64,000 nt of DNA from Yponomeuta sedellus (GCA_934045075.1 OW203732.1:6241501-6305500), one strand, 5' to 3'; positions 1 to 12,779 are shown, counted from the first letter of the stretch. The notes: a model not told the origin generated them from the letters alone. Made by a program: numbers and translations.

Positions 1-209
1 TTTTATCGATATTGAACATGTGTATGGCACATCACTATGACATTGAAACAACTCAATGATTTTCTCTTAATATAGGTATCAATTACGTTATTTAACATAA
101 TTTATGATCTTGCTCTTGTGCAAGATGACAAAAACTGTAGCCAGAAATACTTACCGGTCTTCATCCCTAGGAAATTTACTCATAAACTTTCTTTTGGTAC
201 CCTTTGACG

Positions 210-349
210 ACTTATTCCCATCTTCCAACCTAAACTTCCACCCTGGGTTGGAGGTTGGGAATTGTTTGTCCCATCTTCCAACCTATGGCAGGTTGGAAGA
301 TGGGAATATATTATCTGAATTATTTTTGTTCCCATCTTCCGAACTGACA
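210..349 (+). repeat. Left terminal inverted repeat of the MULE
   Basis: It matches the reverse complement of 3718-3857. It is itself built from repeated copies of a cccatcttccaacct motif in both orientations, so each terminus can fold into an internal hairpin around positions 270-305. Confidence 0.88.
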
Positions 350-688
350 TAAATGAGGTACAGTCAATAAATTAATGGGTTAGTATGTAATTTTGTACAA
401 AGTAATGTGTATACAATCTTTAAATCCAAGTACATACCTAAATAATGATTTCGTTTTCCGATATGGTTTTATCACGCAGACAGACCTATAGGGTTCTATC
501 AATTAATCATGTTGAGCACCTCTTGTTTCAAGAGTGTTATTATCTAACCTCTTTAAATGAGAATAGTATGAAGTAACTGGCACTTCCTGCATAATTCACT
601 ACAATGACGTCTATGTCAGTGTTCAGTAATCAATAAATAAACGTCGCTCAAATATTTTTTCTATATTGCATTAAAAAAAGTGGAAAAA

Positions 689-2164
689 ATGTCCTCATTT
701 GACCCCAGTTGCAGTACCAGTACCAGTACAACTGGTAAATTAACGTATTTAAAAAGAGGTGGAGGCGAAGTCCTCTTACACAATGGCTACCAATACCATC
801 ATCAGAAAAAATATAAAAACAGTTCCATTTACTGGAAATGTACAAACTATAAAAAAAATAAATGTGTAGGAAGCATTACAACAAAAGTAAGTTGTTTTTT
901 AAATATAAAATAAGTAAAGGGTTATTTACTTTCGTTGGTTAATAATACTTGCTTTATTGTTACACAGGATAATAATATCATGAACAGTAAATTACACATA
1001 CAGTCATGTATACCAGATTCTCCTAAAAATGAGATGGATATTCATTTAAATGAATGTAAAACCAAAATAGAAAATACACTGGCACCGGTACCATCAATAT
1101 TTCAGGATTTAATAACATCTGTTGAATATACTGGATTAGATTTACTGTCCAAAGTACCAGAATTTAAGAGCGTAAAAAGTACCTTTTATAGAAAAAGAAA
1201 CGAGTCAATGGGTGTGGAGAAAATAAATTTTAAATCAGTTTCCGAGGTTAAAATCCCACCCAAGTACAACTCATTTCTAGTTGCTGATTACCTCCATGAT
1301 TCAGTTAGAATTTTAATTTTTTGTACAATGTTTGCAAAAGAACAAATCAAGAAAGTTAAACATTTCTTCGGTGATGGGACATTTACATCTTGCCCATACC
1401 CGTTTTGTCAATTATATACAATTAGTGGTGATTTAGGGAGTACAAATCAGACAACGAACGTTATACCACTGATATTTGCCCTATTAACTGACAAGACAAA
1501 AAATACTTATTCATTAATGTATCATCTCATAAAGAAACAAATACCACATTTTAAACCTGGGAAATACACGATGGACTTTGAAAAAGCAGCCATGGGAGGT
1601 TTAAGAGCTGTTTTTCCCAATGTAGAACTCAAGGGGTGTTATTTTCATTTTGTGAAATGTGTTAGGAAAAGGGGTAAAAAATTAGGACTCATGAAATTAA
1701 AATTGACACGACGCCTAATTGAACTTGCATCAGTATTGCCTTTGTTACCAAAAGAAAATGTATACGAAGGTTGGTCGTATGTGCAATCTCAATATACGGA
1801 AGGCAAGAATGAGAAGGCATTTATAAGCTATATGAATAAAATTTGGTTCAAAAATGAAGAATATGTTAATTTATGGAATGCATTTTCAGAACGCCATAGA
1901 ACGACAAATTGTCTTGAAGCGTGGCATTCCACGATTAATAGACAAATCAAAGAGAAAAAACCTAACATTGCTAAGTTATTACACTGTCTATATAAAAACA
2001 GCATATTATTCAAAAATGAATTTCTATTAGTTAAAAATAACCACAAGGCAGTAAAGGAACGTCAGAAGATATCAATTTCCACAGATAATTTCATACAACA
2101 AAGTCAAAGGCAATTAGCTGAAGGAGAAATTACTGTAAGCTTGTTCCTAGAAAAATTGCGTTAA
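689..2164 (+). CDS. MULE transposase with N-terminal FLYWCH finger (2 exons)
   Basis: Two exons, 689-886 and 968-2164, join in phase 0 across an 81-bp intron (donor GTAAGT at 887, acceptor ACAG ending at 967) to give about 464 residues. Residues 10-85 look like a FLYWCH zinc finger: a GGGEVLLHNGY start, YWKC then C, and a closing H-x-x-x-C after the intron. The middle holds the MULE transposase core, with HFFGDGTFTSCP (first acidic residue), MDFEKAA (second) and a CYFHFVKCV segment before the late acidic region. I chose the ATG at 689; the frame extends slightly further upstream but only through a GTG. No stop or frameshift interrupts it, so it may encode a working enzyme for mobilising this element. 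The symmetric ends and target duplication support that reading. Exact catalytic residues were not checked by alignment. Confidence 0.8.
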
Positions 2165-2309
2165 CATGTTTAAGGTATTGCTGGCTGTTTTTAGATCATG
2201 CCACCTCTTTGTGTAATTAGAATATTTTTAAGTTGTTTCTGTCAAGTGTCACTTGTATCAAATAATTTGTTTTTGAGACGTACCAAAATAATAAATACCT
2301 GGATAAAAT

Positions 2310-2582
2310 ATGACCTTTTTGATTGACGCTGAAGAATATCGACAGTTTCAATTGGAACTGAATGCGAAGATGGAAATTATTAAGCTTCGGCGGGGTAACG
2401 CTATTCAGCAACCTGTTCCTAATTTCTGCCTTTGCCTAATGAATTTTAGAGAGAGATGTTTAAGATTCCTCCTAAAATCAATAATTTTTTTAATTTTTGA
2501 CGATTGTTGGGAGGAAGTAATGGAAAAATTTCGCAAATATCGACTAAAAGGTAAAAAAGTAGATGATAGTAATGTTAGTTAG
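2310..2582 (+). other. Short open frame inside the MULE, 90 codons, function unknown
   Basis: An ATG-led frame downstream of the transposase stop, charged and with a hydrophobic patch in the middle. I recognise no domain. It could be a relic of a longer transposase tail, an accessory exon or chance. No splice junction clearly links it to 2164. Confidence 0.2.
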
Positions 2583-2595
2583 TAATTTCTACAAA

Positions 2596-2922
2596 AATAA
2601 AAAAAGTAAGTTCAAAAACTAAAACCCGACTACTAAAAAGTGTGAAACAAGAACACCTATTATTTGAAGTAAACACTTTACGATATTTGTTTGATACACA
2701 TTTCATAGGAAGTTTAGAGGAGAGCCGGGGTCGTATGTCACTTAAGACAAAACGCGTCTACATCGGAGGTGAGTTGGCATACGACCCCGGCTCGCCTTTA
2801 AACTTACTATGAAATGTGTATCAAACAAATATCGTAAAGTGTTTACTTCAAATAATAGGCGTTCTTGTTTCACACTTTTTAGTAGTCGGGTTTTAGTTTT
2901 TGAACTTACTTTTTTTATTTAA
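2596..2922. mobile_element. Foldback MITE nested in the MULE
   Basis: The two halves are near-perfect inverted copies of about 150 bp (for example aagttcaaaaactaaaaccc against its complement at the right end), separated by a short spacer around 2750-2775. It codes for nothing and lies between the transposase gene and the right MULE terminus. Confidence 0.8.
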
Positions 2923-3129
2923 TTTATTTTGTGGTTATAAAAGACCAACAATGTATATATTTTTGAAACGTGCTAATCAAGACCTTTCATTTGATACCCC
3001 ACACGATATCATCAAAAAATATTTTTTTTAGTTCATGTTTCCAAGTCGTCTAGAGGGCGCCACATTCACTTTTATGTGACGTCACATAGCCTATAACCAG
3101 CGGACGATAGAAACGCTTCTAACGATACC

Positions 3130-3210
3130 TAATTTGTCAAATTACATACATACATACATACATACCGGTCAAAAACATAACCCTCCTTTTTGCTTAGCCG
3201 TAATCGGGTA
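3130..3210. repeat. TACA microsatellite plus dispersed moth repeat
   Basis: A run of tacatacata leads into a 'cataaccctcctttt...gtaatcgggta' motif. A related sequence recurs in WDR81 intron 12 at 53660-53735, so this is a dispersed repeat family rather than unique sequence. Confidence 0.55.
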
Positions 3211-3535
3211 ATAACTGTACCTACATGTTCCAGATAATCAAACTTCGAAAGATTATGATTGCTCATGTTCAAGGCAGCCATCAGCATTACGTAAAATGTT
3301 GACTGGTATAATTTCACAAGATTTTGGCCAATTTTGGGTTGAGGTGGTAAATGTTATTGAAAAATATAATTAAAAAATGATTAAGTACTAAACATAATAC
3401 ATCTTGTTTTATTACCGTACCTATTTATTTCGTATTAGTGAATTGATAACAGATATGCAATTATTATGGTCTATAATAATTCTCACATTCATAAAAGAAA
3501 CTTCAATCTAAACCCAAATGCCTATGCACACAACA

Positions 3536-3711
3536 GTGGCCCAATCATGAGTTTTGTCTACTATCGAATCGAGAATAGTATCGAGTAAAAATGTATGAAA
3601 AAAAAGCAGCGATCCTAGCGGTAAATAGCGGCGCTACTTTTTTTTCATACATTTTTACTCGATACTATTCTCGATTCGATAATAGACCAAACTCATGATT
3701 GGGCCACTGTA
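3536..3711. mobile_element. Foldback MITE, about 176 bp
   Basis: The left arm gtggcccaatcatgag... and the right arm ...ctcatgattgggccac are inverted copies about 75 bp long around an AT/GC mixed core. It has no coding capacity. It sits just inside the right MULE terminus. Confidence 0.8.
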
Positions 3712-3717
3712 CATAAA

Positions 3718-3857
3718 GGTCAGTTGGGAAGATGGGAACAAAAATAATTCAGATAATATATTCCCATCTTCCAACCTGCCATAGGTTGGAAGATGGGACA
3801 AACAATTCCCAACCTCCAACCCAGGGTGGAAGTTTAGGTTGGAAGATGGGAATAAGT
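3718..3857 (-). repeat. Right terminal inverted repeat of the MULE
   Basis: Reverse complement of 210-349, followed directly by the 9-bp target duplication at 3858-3866. Confidence 0.88.
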
Positions 3858-3866
3858 CCCTTTGAC

Positions 3867-6800
3867 CGGCTGCATCTTATTTTACAAATGGCACAAGTTC
3901 GACACCATCCGATAAGTGCCATTATTAAAAGAATATCACCAAACACTACAACAAGATACACACAGCTAGATATTGAAAAAACTTAAAACACATAAAATAA
4001 CTAGAAAACTTTTTAGTATGCGTTCCGCCATGACATTTGTTAGGTTTCCGTTGCAATGCAAACCCAACCACAGAACCCAACTGCGGGCGCCTCGAGGCCT
4101 GCATTGATACTCTATGCCTGCATTGAGTTTTCAGTTTGACAGCAAACAGCAAAGAAAGAGTAAGTAGTATTATAGAGTGAGACAAAAATATGTCCGCCAT
4201 TAAAACGGGGCTAAATGCGAACAAAAATTTCAAAGTTCCTACTTGCGCTAGGCTGGTAACAGCTCATTGGTACAGTGACGTAAAGATCTTTAAAGTCAGT
4301 GTTGCCAGATGCGAAACCTGAAAATGCGATACCTGTACTTAAAAATGCGGATTTTCGGCAAAAATAGCGGATTTTTTATCATTATATGATATTTACAATA
4401 CCGATTGTTCTTTGTCCGTTTATATATTCATTCATACTATGATTTATAAACGTAGATAGAGTAGAAGTATAGATCAAGGCACAGTGTAACCGTTTTCACG
4501 TCGGTGAATATTATTTGTTTGTGTGCGTGAATGTTGCCACAGTAAAAATGAATTGCCATAATGTGGGGTAAAATATTTCAGTCGTTCATAGGCCATGAAT
4601 AAATATGCAGATTTAGTTTTGAATTTTATTAATCATACATGTCTGACAATTGTTTGCAGAACGTAGCAAACGTTTTAGAAACAATTGTCATTTTGTATAA
4701 TTAAAAATACGTTTTATTTTACACGTTTAAATTTTACAAGTTAAGGCGCTTAGGGACGCTATCTAGGACCACCAATAGAATACAATCATAAACTGTTTTA
4801 TTAATAAGTTTTTTTCATATAAAAATTCACCATATAAAAAATCTTTCGAAGGGTAACTCAGACCACCAAAATGTACATTTTGTCGAAATGTAGAGAACAT
4901 ATTCGAGCATTTGATGTAGGTGAGCAGTTCTCTCTTCTAAATGCTAGCACCCATTTTTCCAGAAAAGAACTATTTTGAAGAAATCTGGAAAAGAAACATT
5001 GCTAATATTAATAAATATTGGTATACATTAAAATATAATAAGTAATAACTTTAGTATTATTATTCGCGATACTCATACATAGCTGTTGTATATTGAACGG
5101 GTCGATTATTTATTAGGGAAATAAGGTAATTACGTTTTACCTAATAAACGATCGCGGCTAGACGGTATTGTACGAGATTCATTGATACAAATTCAAATTT
5201 GAATTCTATACTGAATTCAAGGGCACATTGCTTGCAGCAGAATGCACAAAAACACCGAAAGGGTCTTGCGATAAATTCGAGTTGACACATTTTCTGCTGA
5301 GTGGAATGAATGCTGAAAAATTATATGGGCAACAAGTCACATAGGAAGGCGATGCAGCTATCTAACAAAGCATCAGGATATTATATTTGATAATTCAGTG
5401 CTGTAGCCGTAATATTTCTGTCTCTATTGTTTTTATTATAGATTTCGATATCAACCCTTGTATGTCCATAACTCTGGAGCACGGGTCCTGCATCGCAGAA
5501 TGGTTAGGCCATACTCCACCGCAGGGGCCAAGCCCGGGTTATAGTTTTAGGTACATTTGATGTTTAATAACGATAAATTAAGTATTAAAGATTCATAATA
5601 TATTTTGATTACGTTTTTAACTTAATATCTGTACAAGGACAAGCCGTCGAAGTCTGGGACTTCGAGTTAAGTAATGATCACGCAGCGTTGCCAGATATAT
5701 GATTTAAATCGTATTCATACGATGTTTTACATTTATGTTGCATATACTCGTACGATCAAGGGGCAGAAATCGTACGTAAACATACGACTTTTTTTAGATT
5801 TTATTCAACCAAAGTACTAATACCATTGAATTTGAAGTAAGCATAGAAACCCATTCCCATACAAGCAAATCGGATCCCAAAAAACCGCGCCGGGCCCAGA
5901 GGCCGCCACTGAAAATGCGCGCAAAGCCGAAAAATACGTGTAGAGCGCTTTGTCTAAAACCGCTAGATGGCATTGTTAATAGTTTTCACGAGTTTACTAT
6001 TGACATCTGGCGGTGACTAGCAAAACGTAAAACATTTTAGCAGTGTACTCTAGTAGCCAGTAGCGAGCAGAGAATTGACAGTTCAATTCTAGACACAGAG
6101 TACCTACGTTTGGTTCTTGTATGGTTTAATTGTTCTGTGTTCTTGTAAGTCCAGGAAAATCTAATCTGCCATAAAATTGACAACCCACGGATGGGATAAA
6201 TATAGGAAAAACATTGTTTGTTTGAGAGATAATTCAGAAAATACAATACCTATGTGAAAAAATCACACATTTGAAATCTGTGGAAAAAGTATATTGCGGA
6301 ATTAGTGCATTGGGTCTATAAAACAGAATTTTAAAGCAAGCAGCAAGAAATGTAACCCACCTTTACCCACCAACAACTTCTAGTGAATGATATCAGTGCT
6401 TTCAACATGCAACAGTAACCCAGACTTCGTCATCCTCCGTGTATAGACCTGCCCTGTGGTCGCTGATTGTGATCTTATCAAGCCAATACTTAGACAACTC
6501 CCTCAAAGGTACCTTAGTCCATTTGGGTACCACACACACCGACCTACCTGCACAGTGCAGTCGACAGCACATCAACTTTGCATGTTCGCACTCTCCTCAG
6601 TATTATTATGGGCGACTTCGCAACAAAATGGTCGAACTTCTACCGAAGTCTTATCAATAGACCATTTAACAATCATAAATAAATGCCACCAAGTTTCGTA
6701 ATTGCTACACACGCCGCCGCCTACCCCACAAGCACGAACCTTCACATTTACCTATTTTATTATGAAAAAAGTATATTTTTTGACTGTACTACAATAAATG

Positions 6801-6929
6801 TTTCTAAATATATTGCTGCTTCTATTATTAAGGAGGTCCTTAAAATTGTGCTTGGTGGCAAAAACCATAAGAGATGCTTGTACAAAAAAGAGTAAGAAAC
6901 GCTGGTTTAAACAATTATTAATAATAATT
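3867..6929. other. Intergenic stretch, no gene recognised
   Basis: All open frames here are short and featureless. 4296-4375 (ttgccagatgcgaaacctg, then AT-rich) is the reverse complement of a repeat just upstream of WDR81 at 26578-26668. 5455-5545 is a minus-strand fragment of the SINE family seen complete at 43800-44180 (ccacc...gcaggggccaagccc). The rest is AT-rich and I see nothing else in it. Confidence 0.6.
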
Positions 6930-7135
6930 AGACGACCTCTGTGGCGTAACGGTAGTGCATCTACCTGCCATGCAGGAGGTCCCGGGTTCGAATCCCGGCT
7001 GGGAACAAAAAAAACCCCAGGTCTTGGATGTTTACATGTTTGTGATGTCGTTGTTTCTGGTTCCCACGACACAGGGTATCCTAGTGTGGGGCCAGAAGCA
7101 ATGTATGTGCCTGTATGTAAATGTTATGTTATTGA
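6930..7135 (+). mobile_element. SINE with tRNA-Gly(GCC)-like head (family A)
   Basis: 6940-7005 has a tRNA-like form: an A box (gtggcgtaacggtagtgca), an anticodon arm with GCC at the anticodon position, and the B box ggttcgaatcc. The tRNA-unrelated tail (ggtttacatgtttgtgatg-like, then tggttcccacgacacaggg) recurs at 34597-34785, in the tandem block at 37290-38165, and elsewhere. An extended tail with no CCA-ready acceptor end makes a functional tRNA unlikely. Confidence 0.75.
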
Positions 7136-7207
7136 AAAACCTTTACTAGTCCATCGCAAACACTTCCCAACGCTGCGAGATTTTGTTTAAGTTATTTTCG
7201 GGTAGGG

Positions 7208-7378
7208 TAAGGGTCTGTTTCACAATCTGCAGATAAAGTTCCGGATATGCTATCCGCAACCAGGGCTGCTGTTTGTTCTAAGCCATAAACGAACACACAC
7301 AATATAGAAAAAAATATTTAAATTTAGAATAAACGGCAGCCCTGGTTGCGGATAGCTTATCTGGAACTTGCCTGTAAA
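7208..7378. mobile_element. Small MITE with inverted ends
   Basis: The left arm around 7228-7262 (aagttccggatatgctatcc...ccagggctgc) pairs with the right arm around 7335-7370 (gcagccctggttgcggatagc...). The AT-rich middle has no coding capacity. Confidence 0.7.
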
Positions 7379-7644
7379 CTAGCCTAACTTTACATGTATA
7401 CCGATGTCTGTGACCCAATAAATATCTTTATCTTTATTTGAACATTGTGAAATAGGGCCTAAGACCAGTATCCTATCGAGAGGTAGGTAGGTACTGCTAC
7501 AAACTATTCCAATCAATTTAGTATTCCATTAAAAATCATATCTGTCCATCCATATGGGAGCTGGCTGATATTTTTACCAATTTCTGCTGTGATTATGGCC
7601 CATGATTTTAATATGCGCCGTTGCCAGCTAACTCTGCATAGAAG

Positions 7645-7950
7645 CAAACGCACGCATCAGCTACACCTTCATTGTACTGTGATATATGTGGAGAGGATGA
7701 AGGAAGAAATATTGATGAAACAAATATACATGGCGAATGTGGGTGGAAGGGCCGGTAAGGGACGTCCCACATACTTCGACCAGATAAGGAATGTATTAGC
7801 AAATGGAAGATAAAAAGTAACCGGAACTGACGTGAGTGCATGTAACGACTAATGAATGTTGATGAAGCGAAGGTAATCTGTCAGGATCGTGGCAAGTGGC
7901 AGTCCTTGGTGCCTGTCTACCCCATTGGAATGCAGGTGTGAGGTTAATAT
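7645..7950 (+). mobile_element. LINE 3' fragment (C-terminal end of a reverse transcriptase ORF)
   Basis: Translation shows the tail common to some insect non-LTR elements: RMKEE, KQIYMANVGGRAGKGRPT, then a Q/D-K-W-x-S-L stretch near 7885-7905, with a frame break around 7812. The same family recurs on the minus strand at 48835-49025. Only the last part of the ORF remains. Confidence 0.6.
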
Positions 7951-8319
7951 TATGGTATGGGTTATTTATAAACTTATAAGTTATTGAATATGAGATTTTC
8001 TATTTTATTAATTGTTGTAAGTGAAGCTCAGAATATCCGGTTGACACGTTCCCTGATTGATACTACACATAAGTTCAACACACTTTATGTTTTAAGTTTA
8101 GGTAATGTGTACTTTCCCTGTAATTATATTCCCCATAAAACTTACTGATTTTTCATTTATGCTACCCTCGATGTAGTAAAGTTATTAAATTGTTTAAAGT
8201 AAGATTACGAAACGATTTACGCTGAGCAGAAATGAGATAATTACACCATAGACTTTCTTTAAAATTTGATGAAGAACGAGGTAGCCTTAGACGTTATAGT
8301 GCAGCAGCTAGCGACCTGC

Positions 8320-8500
8320 TGCTCGAGCCGCGCCGGGAGCCGTCGTCGTCGTCGTCACGCCGGCATCGGCATTGGGCGTGTTTCGACTCATCGGCCCGGA
8401 CCGGCACGGCACACCGGCATGGCCGTTGCACAGGCATCAGGCACCGGTGCCGGGTTTCGTTTTTCCATTGTGCCGATGTCGATGCCGGGTTACGCCCGGT
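8320..8500. other. GC-rich island next to the Transib left end
   Basis: A local block rich in ccggcac/gccgggt motifs in an otherwise AT-rich region. Similar GC-rich sequence resumes right after the Transib element (13020-13056) and is found in the loop of the foldback at 36660-36870. It looks like a dispersed GC-rich repeat into which Transib inserted. Confidence 0.4.
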
Positions 8501-9422
8501 GAGTGGTACAGTGCTGACACGGACTTCAACACGACGACACGTAAAGTAAAACGCGTAGATATAACAATGGTATCGTCCAAGCCGTCGACTATATTTGTTA
8601 TATCTTTTACACCTACGACGCCGATACGAAATACGAGTCTCACCCTCCGCACGGTGGGCTGAAAATCGCTCCCCATAGACTTAGAGATCGAATTTTGAAT
8701 TGTTATTTTTTTTTCACAGGAATCCACTTAAGAAGGCTAATCTTTCAACATATTTGAAGTGCAGTATGTTTACCTTTGTGCAAGTACTTTTTTTCCACTT
8801 GGTTAAAAAAAATGTATGGAAGTTACTATAAAATTGGCCATAACTTGATTATCGCACACTTGCCCGTTATTTCCTTCAGCACGATTATTGCCTGCATTTT
8901 TATGGATTTTTTGACATACTGCACTATGGGCGCACTCGTGCGACTTTGGTCGAAAAAAAATTAAATGCATTTAAAATATTTTTTTAAGGTATTTAAGCGT
9001 ATATTTTGTGTTTGTCAAATTATGTACCTTCCTTAATTAAGGATTCTTTATAATTATAAAGAATCATACAGTATAACTACTTAAATACTGTTCTAAAACA
9101 TTGTCATATGCGAACAAATTATACACATGAAAATCAAATAAGATATTAATATTCTTTATTGTACACGAGGAAAAACACAAGCATAAAATATTTACAAAGA
9201 TACATGAAATAAGTCCAAGTTACATTTTAAAACACACATACATTTTAAAAATGTTAAATCATGTAAACATAAAAAATAAGCCTTTAAAACTACATGAATA
9301 AAATACTAGCTATGAATCCTTTACATTAAAATAGGTACATAAAAGACAAGTAAAGAAACCAATGTATAAAAAATATAAATAAAAGAATTACAATAACATA
9401 TTGCAAACAAAAATCATATAAA

Positions 9423-11422
9423 TTATTCATATAAATCAGTTTCTTTCTCGGAATCTGTGTCACTTTCAATATTTTCGACGTTACAGAACTCAATATGATG
9501 TCGTTGTAATACCTAAAGATCCACTGCTTCTTGACTCATTTTTTTCTTTAAAGCTATCCTCATAACTGGTAGCATTGAAGAAATAAAAGGATCAGAAGTG
9601 AGAAGCATCCTTTTGATGACATCTTCGTTTGAATTCTTCCTGGTGTTCTTTCGCGAGTGAAATTCTCGTTAACATCGAAAATCTTTGTTGCGAGCTTTGG
9701 ATGCTTCTTCAGATAAGATCCCAGTAGGAACCAAGGAGTTCCTTATAATTTCAGCACCATGGATTAGCAACTTGTGCACTGTAGCTGGCATATAGTACCA
9801 GCTGTATTGGTCCAGGTACCTTTCTGCAGTACTTCGGCCATATTCTTTGTACTTGTCGACGCTTATTTCTTCACCAGATGTAATGGCTTGAAGTATGACT
9901 GCAAATCTTCTAATCAATTCTTCATCCACTCCTGTTATCTCGGCTGTCTGTTTTGGGTCATCGAAGAATTTTCGTGCGTTATTTCCATCGTTCGTTATTC
10001 CAGAGCTCTGTTTGACCACGTCCACAAGAAGACCAAGCTTCTGTTGGAATCGTTCTTGCAGCAACTGCTTTTTGGTCAGCATGACAGCCTTATCTTTATC
10101 TCCTCTTACTGCCCAAGTCTTCAACTCCAGTCTGTATGCTATATGTAGCAAACATTCCATGCAGTTAATTTGGGCATGTAACGGAGATAAGCCGAATTTT
10201 AACATGTTGTTGGCTACTTCTTTTCGTATTACTGCATCAATATTGTTCATCTCGCTCGGTTTTGCTAGACATAAATAGCAAACTGCACTGGAAAGAGCTT
10301 CGCATAAATAACTGCAAACTTTTCCGTCGATCATAGTCATGACTAGATCATGATTTATTTTTATATTTCTGCATTCTGAGGGCACCAATGCAGCTATTTC
10401 CTCTTCCATTTTCTTCATTTCTTCTTTTGCGAAAAGAAACTGTACAGGTCTACAGTAGAAAACTGAGCATGGCTTCGGGTTTTTCCATATAACTTCAGTC
10501 CCGTTAGATAACTGCAGCGGAACAAGTGTTGTCATAAACAGAGATTCATCTGTTTCACCTCCTTCAATGCTTTGATTATCTGCTTTGGTTTGATGAACCG
10601 TCGAAACCCCACTTGGATAACAAAACCAGTGTTTTACCCATGTAAGCAGACAGTTCTGGTAAGGTTTTCAAAATTTGTTGTATGGTTATATTCAACAGAG
10701 CTTGCAGATCTAGTTTCGCCATGGTGTCATTTATAATGAAAGCCTGATCGGGAGGATAACAGCTTGACTTGGCTTGCTGAATCTTGTAATACGATGGGTG
10801 AAAGTCTGTTAAGCCCTCACGCATTGTCATCTCTCTCAGTGTAATATATTTCCACTTTGATAATCCCAGAGAAAATAAAAGGCCTAGCGCTTTTTCTGGC
10901 GTAACTGTAGTTTTCTTTAATTTCTTCATTTCTATATCGTTATAGATTTTTACTGCTTCTTCAGGATTCTTCTTAAATTACTTTGCCTAAACATTCGTTT
11001 CCTTCTTTCTTCAAATTTTCTATTGTAACACAGATTGATTCATCGGTGTCTTCATGACTTTCATGTTGTAGCCTCCTTTTCCTTTGTTTTGCTCCCAAAG
11101 ATCCAAATGGTACTTCAGTGCAAGAACTTATGCCTTCTTGGCATACCGAAGCTGTTCCATCTGGTATAATATGTGAAACAACACAACATGGCCAGTCAAT
11201 ACTCATTACGAACCAGTTTTCATATTTTTTTCTGAAAATATCCTGGTTTCTATTTGCTGTCTTCCATCTCTTGGTAACTTGTTGACTGAATCTTCGACAG
11301 AATTCTCGAAGTATATCAAGATCTTCATCGGACAGATGATGAAGGTTCAATAGCGATACAACTTTTTCCAACAAAGTAGAGTAGTTGCTTAGCTTTCCAC
11401 ACTGCTTCAAAACCACGAACAA
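9423..11422 (-). pseudogene. Transib (RAG1-like) transposase, frameshifted
   Basis: Three consecutive minus-strand frames form one broken protein: 11422-10973, 10929-10576 and 10535-9669, with a further shifted tail running to a stop near 9423. Hallmarks in order: KWGFDGSS (near 10600, expected first catalytic Asp), TDESLFMTTLVPLQL, MTMIDGKVC (near 10330, expected second Asp), CYLCLAKPSEMNN, and the C-terminal YSWYYMPATVHKLL...GILSEEASKARNKDF block (near 9680-9800, expected Glu). This block order is that of Transib transposases, the relatives of the RAG1 core. Frame changes near 10950, 10580 and 9675 make it inactive as it stands unless some are introns. I saw no clean splice sites there. Similarity is judged from motifs, not from a search. 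Confidence 0.82.
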
Positions 11423-11734
11423 GTCAAGTTTAGTTGTCAGACTTGCGATTCCATATTTTTCTCTTTATGATTTGGGTAAGTATGTTTTTTTAGCAGGACA
11501 AAATGTCAATGAGCACATAAAATATTTTACCTTCCATTTATACGCAACTACAATACCCCTAATGGTAATCAAACTCCAATTCCTAGTATACCTCAGGTGT
11601 TATTAACTAATTCGGTGATTTAGTCATCATACATGATGTTATTGTTAATATTAATTGTGAAAATATGAAGATAGACGCTTAAATAACTTGAAAAAATATT
11701 GCTTGCTACCCCCGGTGACGGCACCGGCGGGACT

Positions 11735-12110
11735 CTAGGAACTTGAGTTTTCAAGTGTCACTTTTTTCTCTCGAAATAGGTTTTATTACTCATTACTACA
11801 CTAAACAATGTGATGAGAGACAGTTTATAGAGCAAACGGACGCGTAAGAATTTTTCGAAGAAAAATCTGTATGAAGCTGACATGAAAAGTGGCTATAACT
11901 CTAGAATCGCAAGTTTGGCCGTAATATCCTTGCAGATGTAGTGCTACTTATTTGTGATTTTTCAGCATACTTTTTATAGCGGTACCTTTTGCGATTTTTA
12001 AAAATATAATTATAATGTGTACTTTGTACTAAAATGAGTAGTTCTAATGCTTTTGTGTCCTGATTATGCGTAGTTAGATATTCCTGTACCCTAGTCTATG
12101 AAATTAAAAC
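11735..12110. repeat. Inverted copy of the Transib right-end region
   Basis: From gaacttgagttttcaagtgt onward this matches the reverse complement of roughly 12560-12990, through the ctctcgaaataggttttatt and tttttcgaagaaaaat blocks and on past 12000. The right part of the element is therefore a large imperfect inverted duplication. Confidence 0.7.
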
Positions 12111-12477
12111 TGAGCATATACATTATGTGTTTAATTAATAAGACTTGTTTTACGAATTATTAAAGTGATATTAACGTTTTTGGGAATTCATGATAAAGAA
12201 ACGGTCTTTATATTTAATGTGCAATCAATCAGCCTGTATTTGTCCACTGCTGCATATAGGCCTCTCCCAGGGCAAGCCACATTACTCTATCCTCAGCAAT
12301 CCTCACCCAGCCACCACCAGCGATATTTTTGGGATCATCGGTCGAGCGAACTGGTAGGTGTCCTACTTGGCGTCTGCCAGTTCGTGGTCAGTGAATGTGC
12401 AATTAGTAAAAATATATTTTGAAAAATTGGTATTTTATTAAAACCTTTCTTACTTTGGTGAATGTCGTCTAATGTAC

Positions 12478-12520
12478 ATATTATCCCTTTACAAAATAAA
12501 GGGATAATATGTACATTATA
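12478..12520. repeat. Short perfect palindrome
   Basis: atgtacatattatcccttta is followed almost at once by its complement taaagggataatatgtacat. It lies between the two inverted arms of the Transib right end. Confidence 0.7.
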
Positions 12521-12545
12521 TATAACACGCCTAATTTTAATTTCA

Positions 12546-12779
12546 TAGGCTAGGGCATATGGTATAGGGTATATCTAAAGTTGGTCTAACTAGTCATTTA
12601 AGTATAAAATACACATTATTAATTTAAAAAAAATCGCAAAGGGCCCTGCTATAAAAAGTCAATAGGCTAGGGCATATGGTATAGGGTATATCTAAAGTTG
12701 GTCTAACTAGTCATTTAAGTATAAAATACACATTATTAATTTAAAAAAAATCGCAAAGGGCCCTGCTATAAAAAGTATG
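12546..12779 (+). repeat. 117-bp tandem duplication, two near-identical copies
   Basis: taggctagggcatatggtat begins at 12546 and again at 12663. The copies look identical through ggccctgctataaaaagt. The exactness points to a recent duplication after the element's inverted arms had already diverged. Confidence 0.85.

Larger units (their letters stand above)
209..3857 (+). mobile_element. MULE (Mutator-like) DNA transposon, complete ends
   Basis: Two inverted copies of a roughly 140-bp sequence bound this interval (210-349 and 3718-3857) with about one or two mismatches. They are flanked by the 9-bp direct repeat ccctttgac (200-208 and 3858-3866), the duplication size typical of Mutator-like elements. 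Inside is a spliced transposase gene with FLYWCH and MULE-type regions. The near identity of the two ends suggests a fairly recent insertion. The 3' half has been enlarged by two foldback MITEs (2596-2922 and 3536-3711). Confidence 0.88.

Noticed and set aside
6940..7010. Possible tRNA genes here and at 19730, 36440, 48170, 57790 and 62390
   Set aside because: Each sits in a dispersed repeat with a fixed 3' extension, and several have broken arms or target duplications. They are SINE heads.
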